Source of the DNA: Limibacterium fermenti
GTDB taxonomy: Bacteria > Bacteroidota > Bacteroidia > Bacteroidales > Dysgonomonadaceae
Direction: 5' to 3'
DNA length: 64,000 bases
Assembly: GCF_041902845.1 (NCBI RefSeq)
Contig: NZ_CP159486.1
Span: 2,852,001 to 2,916,000, forward strand
In this document: positions 51,178-60,400 of the stretch, one piece after another
Numbering within the stretch: the stretch's first letter is position 1
Layout of the letters: the number at the start of each line of letters is the position of its first letter
Program-made: the position numbers and the translations under genes
Notes under the pieces: generated by a model
Told to the model about the DNA's origin: nothing
Databases searched by the model: none
The model's input: the letters and a program-made list of their open reading frames with translations, nothing else

Positions 51178-52008
51178 TTAAATATCGAATGTGCGCCTGC
51201 GCAATTCGAAATCGCGGCCCAAATATTTTTCCCGCACTACGGGGTTGGCAGCCAACTCTTCGGCCGTACCCTGAAAAAGCACCTTTCCTTCGAAGAGCAG
51301 ATAGGCTCGGTCGGTAATGCTTAACGTTTCATCCACATTATGATCGGTTATCAGGATGCCGATGTTTTTATATTTTAACTTGGCGACGATCGACTGAATA
51401 TCCTGGACGGCAATCGGGTCGATACCCGCAAAAGGCTCGTCGAGCATAATAAACTTCGGGTCGATAGCCAGACAGCGGGCGATTTCGGCACGGCGACGCT
51501 CGCCGCCCGACAGCCGGTCGCCGGTATTCTTACGCACTTTCTGCAATCCGAACTCATTGAGCAGGCTCTCCATCTTTTCAACCTGTTCTTTAGGGGATTT
51601 ATTCGTGAACTGCAAAACCGATAAGATATTATCTTCGACCGACATCTTACGGAAGATCGAAGCCTCCTGCGCCAGATACCCCACCCCATATTGCGCCCGT
51701 TTATATACGGGGAACTTGGTGATATTCATCTTATCGATAAAAATAGTCCCTTCATTGGGAACAATCAGTCCCACCGCCATGTAAAACGTGGTGGTTTTAC
51801 CCGCACCGTTCGGTCCGAGCAATCCCACAATTTCCCCTTGTTTCACATTGATGGAAACATGATTGACCACCGTCCGCTTGCCGTATTTCTTCACCAGGTT
51901 TTCGGTACGAAGCATCGATATTGGCGTTGCTTCCTGCGAAGACCCCTCCTCAACAAGCGTCTGTTCTCCTCCGGGAGGTACGGGTATTTCCTCTGTTAGT
52001 CCGTTCAT
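51178..52008 (-). CDS. lptB: LPS export ABC transporter ATPase
   Basis: Cytoplasmic ATPase of the Lpt bridge. The core begins at MLRTENLVKKYGKRTVV, with Walker A GPNGAGKTT, signature LSGGERRRAEIARCLA, Walker B FIMLDEPFAGIDP and the LptB switch His in ITDHNVDETLSI. Two starts are possible. The ATG at 52008 adds a 31-residue Glu/Pro/Gly-rich extension and lies 20 bases from a good -7 box; the ATG at 51915 (245 residues) matches the usual length. The longer form is given because its frame is open from next to the promoter. The partner permease candidate is at 40362-41453. Confidence 0.93.
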   Translation of the reverse strand: MNGLTEEIPVPPGGEQTLVEEGSSQEATPISMLRTENLVKKYGKRTVVNHVSINVKQGEIVGLLGPNGAGKTTTFYMAVGLIVPNEGTIFIDKMNITKFPVYKRAQYGVGYLAQEASIFRKMSVEDNILSVLQFTNKSPKEQVEKMESLLNEFGLQKVRKNTGDRLSGGERRRAEIARCLAIDPKFIMLDEPFAGIDPIAVQDIQSIVAKLKYKNIGILITDHNVDETLSITDRAYLLFEGKVLFQGTAEELAANPVVREKYLGRDFELRRRTFDI

Positions 52009-52027
52009 TATCGCTCAAAAATTTGTA

Positions 52028-52035
52028 CAAAGATA
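52028..52035 (-). promoter_or_regulatory. lptB-ruvX-def -7 box
   Basis: The minus strand reads TATCTTTG, about 20 bases before the ATG at 52008; TTTG at 52055-52052 or 52061-52058 could serve as -33. Confidence 0.6.
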
Positions 52036-52100
52036 CATCTTTTTTAGAGAACAAAGACAAAAGACGGGAGACAATCCCTTCACCCTTGCCGGCGCGATTC

Positions 52101-52278
52101 TCCGGTCTTCGGTCTCCGGTCATCGGTCTCCAGTCATCAGTCATCGGTCTCCAGTCATCGGTCTTCGGTCTCCAGTCTCCAGTCTTCGGTCTCCAGTCAT
52201 CCATCATACTTCATACTTCATACTTCATACTTCATACTTCATACTTCATACCTCATACCTCATACCTCATCCTTCATT
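52101..52278. repeat. Twenty-five-unit double 7-bp array
   Basis: Fourteen NNNNGTC units (TCCGGTC, TTCGGTC, ATCGGTC, TCCAGTC, ATCAGTC variants) fill 52101-52198. After a 3-bp joint, CATCATA, six CTTCATA, two CCTCATA, CCTCATC and CTTCATT continue to 52278. The array covers most of the gap between lptB and folB and includes the folB stop codon (52269-52267) and last codons. Confidence 0.9.
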
Positions 52279-52635
52279 CCTTCCGTCCCCGACAATGACA
52301 GAGGCGCAGTCCATCTGTCCGTCGACCGGAGGATTCAATTTACTTACGCAGACTTCCAGTTGATCGATGACCGGATAGGCCGATGTTATCCGGCGGTAGA
52401 TACGCCCGGCAACATGTTCGAGCAATTTCGACGGCTGCTCCATCTCTTCTTTCACCAGACGGAAAACATCCGCATAACTCACCGTGTCGTTCACATCATC
52501 GCTCCGGCAAGCAGCCGATAAATCGGCCGACAACCGGATATTCACGATAAAATCATTTCCCGTCACACGCTCCTGCGGCATCACGCCATGATAAGCAAAA
52601 AACCGCATATTCTCCATTCGAATAGATGTCTTCAT
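52267..52635 (-). CDS. folB: Dihydroneopterin aldolase
   Basis: Folate pathway enzyme releasing glycolaldehyde from dihydroneopterin. 122 residues. Seen: ENMRFFAYHGVMPQERVTGN at the N-terminus with the conserved His-Gly, VNDTVSYADVFRLVKEEM, and LLEHVAGRIYRRI (catalytic-region Glu). The C-terminal RNEG-stop is written by the adjacent 7-bp array. It is divergent from pepP. Confidence 0.93.
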   Translation of the reverse strand: MKTSIRMENMRFFAYHGVMPQERVTGNDFIVNIRLSADLSAACRSDDVNDTVSYADVFRLVKEEMEQPSKLLEHVAGRIYRRITSAYPVIDQLEVCVSKLNPPVDGQMDCASVIVGDGRNEG

Positions 52636-52660
52636 TGATTTTTCCTTGCGTTTAGTCGGT

Positions 52661-52688
52661 CAAATGTAAGAATATTTCTTTACATTTG
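52661..52688. promoter_or_regulatory. Face-to-face folB and pepP -7 boxes
   Basis: CAAATGTA (52661-52668, read as TACATTTG on the minus strand) and TACATTTG (52681-52688, plus strand) are identical -7 boxes in opposite orientation with 12 bases between them. The whole 28-bp stretch is an imperfect palindrome (11 of 14 positions pair). folB starts 26 bases to the left and pepP 29 bases to the right. Confidence 0.65.
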
Positions 52689-52716
52689 CCGTATTATAAA
52701 TAAAACAAACGATCGT

Positions 52717-54507
52717 ATGAAAAAAGAACAAATAGCCGACAGATTATCGGCATTCCGGAATTTCATGGCGGAAAAGAACCTGAACGCGTTCATCGTTCCG
52801 AGTACCGACGCACATTTAAGTGAATATCCTCCCACGGCATGGGAATCGAGAAAATGGATCAGCGGCTTTACCGGATCGGCCGGCACAGCCGTTATCACCC
52901 GCGATAAAGCCGGCGTATGGACCGACTCACGCTATTTCCTGCAAGCCGAAAACGAATTGGCCGGTACGGGCCTCGACCTCTTTAAAATGGGGCAGGCCGG
53001 CACGCCGGATATGATTTCGTGGATCATCGAACAGACAGGCAAAGAGGGCACCGTGGGTATCGACGGACTCGTATTTGCAGCTTCCGAAGCGGAGGCGTTG
53101 AAAAAAAGACTCGATGCAAAAGGCATTCGCCTCGAAACGGCTTTCGACCCGTTTGCCGAAATATGGGAAGGACGCCCCGAACTGCCTAAAAACAAGATTT
53201 TCGCTCTCGAAGAATCCATTACGGGCGAATCGACCCGCAGCAAAATCGGCCGCATCCTCGGCGAACTAAAGAAAGACGATGCCGACGGATTGATCGTCGT
53301 TACGCTCGACGCGATCGCCTGGATTTTCAATGTCCGTGGAAACGACGTGGAATACAATCCCGTGGCGGTGGCTTACGCTTATATCTCGGAAAAAGAAACC
53401 GCGCTGTTTATCGATCCGGATAAACTGACCGGCGAAGTTGCCGACACCCTTCATTCGCAAGGCGTCACGCTGAAAAACTATACGGATATTTTCGACTATA
53501 TCGCCTCGCTTCCCGAAGGAACGCGCGTAGGCGTTACCGGCAGTAAAATCAACTACAAACTCCTCCAAACCATACCGGACTCCTGTACGGTCGTTCCCGT
53601 TCCGGCCATCGTCGACCTGATGAAGAGCCGGAAGAATGAAACCGAACTCGAAGGCTTCCGCAATGCGATGGTGAAAGACGGCGTAGCGCTCGTCAAGTTC
53701 TATATGTGGCTCGAAAAAGCTGTTCCGGAAGGCAATGTAACCGAAGTGACCGTAGAGGAAAAACTACGGGAATTCCGTTCGCAGCAGCCGCTCTATGTAG
53801 GGGAAAGCTTCGGAACGATCGCCGGTTACGAAGGCAACGGGGCCATCGTGCACTATCATGCCATACCGGAAACCGCGGCCAAAGTGAAACCCGAAGGCTT
53901 GCTGCTGATCGACTCGGGAGCCCAGTTCCGCAACGGAACGACCGACATCACACGGACCGTTGCCGTAGGGAAACTGACCGACCAAATGAAAGAGGATTAC
54001 ACCTATGTATTGAAAGGGCATATCGCTCTCGCAACCGCCCTCTACCCGGAAGGTACGCGCGGCTCGCAACTCGACATCCTCGCCCGCAAAGCGTTATGGG
54101 ATAATTTGCTCACCTACGGGCACGGCACTGGGCATGGCATCGGCCATTTCCTGAATGTACACGAAGGGCCTCAAAATATCCGCACCGAAGAGAATCCTAC
54201 CGTATTAGAGCCCGGCATGGTTACTTCCAACGAGCCGGGCGTGTACCGTACAGGCCAATACGGCATCCGCATCGAGAACCTGATCGTTACGCGCGTGCAC
54301 AAGAAAACGGATGACTTCGGCACATTCTATGATTTCGAAACGATTACGCTTTGCCCCATCGACACGAAGCCTATCGTGAAGAAGCTGCTGACAAAAAAAG
54401 AGATCAAATGGCTGAATCATTATCACGAACTGGTTTTCGACCGGCTTAAGAAACATCTCAATAAGGAAGAGAAAGCTTGGTTGAAAGATAAAACGAAAGC
54501 AATATGA
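52717..54507 (+). CDS. Xaa-Pro aminopeptidase (M24B)
   Basis: 596 residues, the long aminopeptidase P form with two creatinase-like N-terminal domains (about 1-310: FMAEKNLNAFIVPSTDAHLS and ITGESTRSKIGRILGELKKD) and a C-terminal pita-bread domain. Metal ligands are visible: LLIDSGAQFRNGTTDITRT (two Asp), GHGTGHGIGHFLNVHEGP (His), SNEPGVYRTGQYGIRIENLI (two Glu). Cytosolic peptide turnover is the likely role. A 7-bp array begins three bases after its stop. Confidence 0.96.
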   Translation: MKKEQIADRLSAFRNFMAEKNLNAFIVPSTDAHLSEYPPTAWESRKWISGFTGSAGTAVITRDKAGVWTDSRYFLQAENELAGTGLDLFKMGQAGTPDMISWIIEQTGKEGTVGIDGLVFAASEAEALKKRLDAKGIRLETAFDPFAEIWEGRPELPKNKIFALEESITGESTRSKIGRILGELKKDDADGLIVVTLDAIAWIFNVRGNDVEYNPVAVAYAYISEKETALFIDPDKLTGEVADTLHSQGVTLKNYTDIFDYIASLPEGTRVGVTGSKINYKLLQTIPDSCTVVPVPAIVDLMKSRKNETELEGFRNAMVKDGVALVKFYMWLEKAVPEGNVTEVTVEEKLREFRSQQPLYVGESFGTIAGYEGNGAIVHYHAIPETAAKVKPEGLLLIDSGAQFRNGTTDITRTVAVGKLTDQMKEDYTYVLKGHIALATALYPEGTRGSQLDILARKALWDNLLTYGHGTGHGIGHFLNVHEGPQNIRTEENPTVLEPGMVTSNEPGVYRTGQYGIRIENLIVTRVHKKTDDFGTFYDFETITLCPIDTKPIVKKLLTKKEIKWLNHYHELVFDRLKKHLNKEEKAWLKDKTKAI

Positions 54508-54509
54508 AC

Positions 54510-54677
54510 GGAGGTTGGTAATTGGAGGTTGGAGGTTAGTGATTGGAGACTAATGACTAATGACTAATGACTAATGACTGGTGACTGGTGACTGGAGACC
54601 GGAGACTGAAGACCGATGACCGAAGACGAGGAAGACGGGAACTCTTATTTCCAATCTCCAATCTCCAATCACTATCC
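54510..54677. repeat. Seventeen 7-bp units plus an inverted TCCAATC tail
   Basis: GGAGGTT, GGTAATT, GGAGGTT x2, AGTGATT, GGAGACT, AATGACT x4, GGTGACT x2, GGAGACC, GGAGACT, GAAGACC, GATGACC, GAAGACG run from 54510 to 54628. TCCAATC x3 and ACTATCC at 54650-54677 are the reverse complement of the GATTGGA word within the array. Together they fill the pepP to carbonic-anhydrase gap. Confidence 0.88.
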
Positions 54678-54694
54678 TCTTAACAATAATAATT

Positions 54695-55207
54695 ATGGCA
54701 CTTATTAAATCAGTCAGGGGGTTTACCCCCGAAATAGGAGAAGACACGTTTTTGGCCGATAACGCAACGGTTGTCGGCGACGTGATTATGGGAAAGAATT
54801 GCAGCATCTGGTTCAACGCCGTGCTGCGCGGGGATGTCAACTCTATCCGCTTGGGCGACCGGGTGAATGTGCAGGACGGAGCCGTTATCCACACGCTTTA
54901 TCAGAAGTCCGTTTCGATTCTGGGCGACGATGTGACGGTAGGACACAACGCCATCATCCACGGAGCAACGGTCGAGAACGGCGCCCTTATAGGCATGGGA
55001 GCAATCGTGCTCGACCATGCCGTCATCGGCGAAGGATCCATCATAGCCGCAGGAGCCGTTATACTTTCGGGCACGAAGGTCGAACCCGGCAGTATCTATG
55101 CGGGCGTTCCGGCCAAGTTTGTGAAGAAGGTCGATCCCGAACAATCGAAAGAGATGAATCAAAAAATCGCTTCCAACTACCTGATGTATTCGAGTTGGTT
55201 TAAATGA
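54695..55207 (+). CDS. Gamma-carbonic-anhydrase-like hexapeptide protein
   Basis: 170 residues built of left-handed beta-helix hexapeptide turns (FLADNATVVGDVIMGKNCSI, VTVGHNAIIHGATVENGALI, AVIGEGSIIAAGAVILSGTK). The three His ligands fit AVIHTLYQKS, VGHNAIIHG (two His), and Arg in VLRGDVNSIRLG. The family (YrdA/CaiE-like) is trimeric and zinc- or iron-binding; many members show little carbonic anhydrase activity, so the reaction is uncertain. Confidence 0.9.
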   Translation: MALIKSVRGFTPEIGEDTFLADNATVVGDVIMGKNCSIWFNAVLRGDVNSIRLGDRVNVQDGAVIHTLYQKSVSILGDDVTVGHNAIIHGATVENGALIGMGAIVLDHAVIGEGSIIAAGAVILSGTKVEPGSIYAGVPAKFVKKVDPEQSKEMNQKIASNYLMYSSWFK

Positions 55208-55416
55208 TGCTGCGCGATATAGGCTGAGCGGAGCCGATACGAGTTTCGCCCGATAATGTTCGCTACGCTCACGATAGGCCTCCGTCGATGGGAGGTTGGA
55301 GGTTAGTGATTGGGGACTAATGACTAATGACTAATGACTAATGACTAATGGCTAATGACTAATGGCTAATGACTAATGACTAATGACTAATGACTGGTGA
55401 CTGGAGACTGGTGACC
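55207..55416. repeat. GATA-spaced hairpin block (locus 3) plus eighteen 7-bp units
   Basis: 55207-55289 holds mini-hairpins (GGCTGAGCGGAGCC, GTTCGCTACGCTCAC) separated by GATA. 55291-55416 then reads GGAGGTT x2, AGTGATT, GGGGACT, AATGACT x4, AATGGCT, AATGACT, AATGGCT, AATGACT x4, GGTGACT, GGAGACT, GGTGACC. The second part is almost the same word order as the array at 54510. It ends 26 bases before the rimP promoter. Confidence 0.85.
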
Positions 55417-55442
55417 GGATAAACGAAAAAAGAGATAAAAAT

Positions 55443-55473
55443 TTTGTGAATACGTTTGAAAATAATATCTTTG
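55443..55473 (+). promoter_or_regulatory. rimP-nusA-infB promoter
   Basis: TTTG at 55443-55446 and TATCTTTG at 55466-55473 with a 19-base spacer, a complete Bacteroidetes promoter. Transcription would begin near 55478. Confidence 0.75.
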
Positions 55474-55485
55474 CACCGTTAAACG

Positions 55486-55518
55486 AAAAGGGAAGCAGGA
55501 AAAACGGCTTCCTTTTTT
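55486..55518 (+). terminator. Terminator-like hairpin in the rimP leader (possible attenuator)
   Basis: AAAAGGGAAGC (55486-55496) pairs with GCTTCCTTTTT (55507-55517), an 11-bp stem with one G-U pair and a 10-nt loop, ending in six T. It lies between the promoter and the rimP ATG (55535), so RNA polymerase would have to read through it. Confidence 0.55.
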
Positions 55519-55534
55519 ATTAGTTATAGCGAAT

Positions 55535-56002
55535 ATGATCGAAAAAGCGGCTTTTACCTATCACGTCGAAGAGTTTCTGAAAGAGAGCTCCAGCTATTTG
55601 GTAGATGTAATCATTGCAGCCGGCAACAAAGTAACGGTAGAAATCGATAATGACAACGGAGTCCATATCGAAGAGTGTGTTGAATTGAGCCGTTATCTCG
55701 AATCGCAATTCAATCGGGATGAAGAAGACTTCGAATTGATCGTCACCTCCTTCGGCTTGACCTCGCCTTTCAAGTCTTTACGTCAATATAAAAAATACGA
55801 AGGAAAAGAAGTGGAAGTCCTGACCAAAGACGGGCGAAAATTATCGGGAATACTTTCTTCGTCGGATAGCGAAGGCTTCACGCTAACCGTCAAACGGAGA
55901 GTGAAGCCCGAAGGAGCAAAGCGCAAGATAGAGATCGAGGAGGATCTCCGTTTCGTATACGAAGAAATAAAACAGACAAAATACTTAATACAATTCAAAT
56001 AA
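55535..56002 (+). CDS. rimP: Ribosome maturation factor RimP
   Basis: 155 residues. The N-terminal domain (LVDVIIAAGNKVTVEIDNDN, VELSRYLESQFN) and the SH3-like C-terminal domain (YEGKEVEVLTKDGRKLSGIL) are in family order. It assists 30S maturation. The gene begins the rimP-nusA-infB operon and ends 6 bases before nusA. Confidence 0.95.
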   Translation: MIEKAAFTYHVEEFLKESSSYLVDVIIAAGNKVTVEIDNDNGVHIEECVELSRYLESQFNRDEEDFELIVTSFGLTSPFKSLRQYKKYEGKEVEVLTKDGRKLSGILSSSDSEGFTLTVKRRVKPEGAKRKIEIEEDLRFVYEEIKQTKYLIQFK

Positions 56003-56008
56003 AGATAT

Positions 56009-57379
56009 ATGGGCAAAAAGAAGGAAACCATTAGCCTAATAGATACATTCTCTGAATTCAACGAATTAAAAAATATCGATAAGGCGACCATGATCAGCGT
56101 GCTGGAAGAATCGTTCCGCAGCGTGATCGCCAAGGCCAACGGTACGGATGAGAATTACGACATTATCATCAATCCCGATAAGGGAGACCTCGAAATATGG
56201 CGTAACCGGCAGATCGTAGAAGATGATCAGTTGAAAGATCCCAATCTGGAGATTACCCTCTCGGAGGCTCAAAAGATCGATGAGGACTTCGAGGTGGGCG
56301 AAGAGGTGACCGACGAATTGTCGCTGGATCATTTCGGACGACGCACCATCCTGAATCTACGTCAGACACTGGCCTCAAAGATTCTGGAACTCGAAAAAGA
56401 CAACCTGTACAATAAATATAAAGAACGGGTGGGCCAAATCGTATCGGGTGAAGTGTACCAGATATGGAAAAAAGAATTGCTTTTGCTCGACGATGAGCAT
56501 AACGAACTCTTGCTGCCCAAGACGGAACAGATTCCAAGCGACTTTTTCAGGAAAGGAGAAACGGCGCGCGCGGTAGTGGCACGGGTGGAGAATAAAAACA
56601 ATAACCCGAAGATCATCCTGTCCCGCACCTCTCCGGTATTTCTCGAACGGTTGTTCGAAATGGAGATTCCGGAAATTGCCGACGGACTGATCACCATAAA
56701 AGGGATCGTCCGCATCCCGGGTGAAAGAGCCAAGGTGGCGGTAGAAGCTTATGACGACCGCATCGACCCCGTAGGCGCCTGTGTGGGCATGAAGGGGTTC
56801 CGTATCCACGGCATCGTACGCGAGTTGCGAAACGAAAACATCGATGTGATCAACTACACCAACAATACATCGCTTTACATACAACGGGCACTGAGTCCGG
56901 CAAAAATCAACTCCATCACGTTGAAAGAAGAGGAACATCGCGCCGAGGTATTCCTCAATCCCGAAGAAGTATCGTTGGCGATCGGTAAAGGCGGGGCGAA
57001 CATCAAGTTGGCCTCCATGCTCACCGGATATACCATTGAAGTATTCCGTGACATCGAAGGAGTCGACGAAGAAGATATCTATTTGGATGAATTCCGAGAT
57101 GAAATCGACGGGTGGGTTATCGACCAACTGAAACGCATCGGATGCTCCACCGCGAAAAACGTGTTGGCTATGGACCGCGAACGGTTGATAAAGGAAGCGG
57201 ATTTGGAAGAAAGCACTGTTGACGAAGTATTGGCTATCTTGCGCTTTGAATTTGAAGGGGAAGACGAACAGGATGAAGAATCCGACAACGGACACGATAT
57301 AGAACCCGCCACCGAAGAAAATTCGGAAGAGGATGTACAGGAAGATGCCGATACGGACACCGAAGAGGTGAAAGAATGA
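56009..57379 (+). CDS. nusA: Transcription termination/antitermination factor NusA
   Basis: 456 residues. N-terminal RNA polymerase-binding domain (about 1-135, including ATMISVLEESFRSVIAKANG), S1 domain (VGQIVSGEVYQIWKKELLLL), then two KH domains (RVKVAVEAYDDRIDPVGACV-like region, IDPVGACVGMKGFRIHGIVR; and VSLAIGKGGANIKLASMLTG). It ends in an acidic tail of ~40 residues. It modulates pausing and hairpin termination, relevant to the hairpin in its own leader. Confidence 0.96.
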   Translation: MGKKKETISLIDTFSEFNELKNIDKATMISVLEESFRSVIAKANGTDENYDIIINPDKGDLEIWRNRQIVEDDQLKDPNLEITLSEAQKIDEDFEVGEEVTDELSLDHFGRRTILNLRQTLASKILELEKDNLYNKYKERVGQIVSGEVYQIWKKELLLLDDEHNELLLPKTEQIPSDFFRKGETARAVVARVENKNNNPKIILSRTSPVFLERLFEMEIPEIADGLITIKGIVRIPGERAKVAVEAYDDRIDPVGACVGMKGFRIHGIVRELRNENIDVINYTNNTSLYIQRALSPAKINSITLKEEEHRAEVFLNPEEVSLAIGKGGANIKLASMLTGYTIEVFRDIEGVDEEDIYLDEFRDEIDGWVIDQLKRIGCSTAKNVLAMDRERLIKEADLEESTVDEVLAILRFEFEGEDEQDEESDNGHDIEPATEENSEEDVQEDADTDTEEVKE

Positions 57380-57454
57380 GGTCTTCGCGTAGAATAAACA
57401 GAGAGTAACAACGCTACATAAAACCATATATAGAGAAAAGAATAACAGATATAT

Positions 57455-60400
57455 ATGCCTATAAGACTAATAAAAGTATCTAAAAATTTGAATGTAGGAA
57501 TCAACAGCCTGGTTGAATTTCTGCACAAAAAAGGTGTTGAAATAGAAGCCAACCCGAATGTAAAAATCGAGGATGACCACTATGATATGCTGATTGCAGA
57601 ATTCGGCAAAGACAAAAAGATCCGCACGGAAGCGACCGAAACACGTGAAAAACTCCATCGAAAAGAAGATAACCGCGAAACGGTAGCCATAGAAGGGTAT
57701 GAGCTACCCGAACCGGCCCTGAAAAAGAAAACGGAAAAAGAAACGATAAAGACTGAAATACCCAATGAAATGAAGCCGCACTTGAATGTCATCGGCAATA
57801 TCGATTTGGATAATTTAAACAAGAAAAAATCGGACGTAGAAGACGCGCCTCAATCTCAACCCGAACCCGAAGTGGAAGAGGAGAAAGAAAAGGAAGAAAA
57901 AAAACCGGCCGAAACACCGGCGGAGCACTCCGTTGAACCGACCGCCGCCCAAGTTGATGCGCAAGAACCGGAAAGGGACGAAAAAACCGAAACGATACAA
58001 AACGAACAACCGACTCCCGAAGAAATAATACCGGCGCCCGAAAAAATAACGGAAAAACCGGAAATACCGCAAACTCCCGAACCCGAGCCTGTAAAGGAAA
58101 CCATCGTTCCGCCGGCAGAGGAAAAAAAGGAGGAAAAGAAAGAGGAAAAAGCCGAAGAGCTCCCCTCGCCCGATGAAACGCCTGCCGCCGAACCGGAAAA
58201 GGCCGAAGATTCTCCCGTGGAAAAAGAAGCGACTCCGGCGCCCGAAGAAAAGGAAGAGCCACAACAAGAGGATAATCATAAACAAGAAATAGAACTTACC
58301 GAGGTGGAACAACCTTCCCAAGAGAAGACGGAACAAAAAGAGCCGGAGGAAATCTTCCGGATCCATCAGAACAAGCCTGAAGCGAAGATTGTCGTAAAAG
58401 GGACAATCGATCTGAATTCCATAAACGATAAAACGCGCCCTCCCCGCAAATCGAAAGCGCAGCGCAAAAAAGAACGACTCGAACGCGAGCAAAAAGAACT
58501 CGACAATAAGAAGTTGAGAGACGAAAAAGTGAAACTGCTCAAGAAAGAGGCCATCGATGAAAATAAAAAGAAGGGGGCCGATGAAGGCGACGGCGCGGAC
58601 GCTAAAAAGAAAAAGCGGAAACGTATCCGCACGGGTAAAGTCAATATTGAAAAGCCCGGCAACCTCGACGCATCGCAACGCGGCGGCGAACGGAAGTTTT
58701 TACTGAAAAAACCGGTAAGGGCCGAGATTAGCGACGATGATGTGCAAAAGCAAATAAAAGAAACATTAGCCCGCCTGACAGAGAAAAAAGGAGGAAAAGG
58801 CGGCGCAAAATACCGCCGGGAAAAGCGCGAATCCATGGCTCAGAAACATGAGTTGGAGAAAAACCAGCGCGAGAAAGAAAGCCTCATCCTGCAATTGACC
58901 GAATTCGTGACGGCAAACGACTTAGCCAACCTGATGAACGTTCCGGTGACGGATATTATCTCCACTTGTATGAGTCTCGGAGTGATGGTGGCTATTAACC
59001 AACGCCTCGACGCGGAAACGATTAATATTGTAGCGGAGGAATTCGGGTTTAAAACGAAATATGTCAGCGCCGACGTCATCGACGTGCTCGATGAAGAAGA
59101 GGATGATGCGGAAGACTTGAAACCCAGGCCGCCCATCGTTACGGTAATGGGACACGTAGACCACGGTAAGACCTCGCTGCTCGACAATATCCGCAAAACG
59201 AACGTCATCGCAGGCGAAGCGGGCGGTATCACCCAGCATATCGGCGCATACAACGTACAGTTGAAAGACGGACGCAGGATTACGTTCCTCGATACTCCCG
59301 GCCACGAAGCCTTTACGGCGATGCGGGCGCGCGGAGCGAAGGTTACGGACGTGGCAATCATTATTGTCGCGGCCGACGACAACGTGATGCCTCAAACGGT
59401 GGAAGCGATCAACCATGCGGCCGCCGCCGGAGTACCCATCGTGTTTGCCATCAATAAAATCGATAAACCGGGAGCCAATCCCGACAAAATAAAAGAGCGG
59501 CTTGCCGAAATGAACTATCTGGTGGAGGAATGGGGCGGTAAATACCAGTCGCAGGATATCTCCGCCAAGCAGGGCATCGGCGTGGAAGATCTGCTCGAAA
59601 AGGTATTGCTCGAAGCCGACTTGTTGGAGCTACACGCCAATCCCGACCGGGCAGCCAAAGGCTCCATCATTGAGTCGTCGCTCGACAAGGGACGCGGATA
59701 CGTCGCCACGGTGCTGGTCGAAAACGGCACTCTCCGCCAAGGAGACATCCTGCTGGCGGGAGCTTACTTCGGCCGCGTCAAGGCAATGTTCAACGAACGA
59801 AACCAACGCATCGAAGAGGCGGGTCCTTCGGCGCCGGCCCTTGTATTGGGACTGAACGGCGCCCCGCAAGCCGGCGACAAATTCAATGTCCTGGAGTCGG
59901 AGCAAGAAGCCCGCAGCATTGCCACGCGCCGCGAACAGTTGCAGCGCGAACAGTCCATCCGCACGCAAAAGATGCTTACGCTCGACGACATCGGCCGCCG
60001 CATCGCCATCGGCAACTTCCAACAATTGAACATCATTGTGAAGGGAGACGTAGACGGCTCCGTGGAAGCGCTGTCGGATTCGCTCATCCGGCTTTCAACC
60101 CCGCAAATCGAAGTCAATGTCATCCATAAAGCCGTCGGACAGATATCCGAGTCGGATATTTCGCTGGCCGCCGCATCGGACGCCATCATCATCGGGTTCC
60201 AGGTGCGTCCGTCGCTCAATGCGCGCAAAGAGGCGGAGAAAGAAGGCGTCGACATCCGTCTGTATTCCATCATTTACGATGCAATCGAACAGGTAACGGC
60301 GGCTATGGAAGGAATGCTTTCGCCGGAAATCAAAGAAGAGATTACCGGGAATGCCGAAGTGCTCGAAGTCTTCAAAATATCGAAGGTGGGTACGGTTGCC

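Noticed and set aside
57815..58678. 287-codon minus-strand ORF opposite infB, Phe/Arg-rich
   Set aside because: It mirrors the Glu/Lys/Pro-rich linker of IF-2 (GAA/AAA codons read as TTC/TTT), so the hydrophobic look is an artefact.
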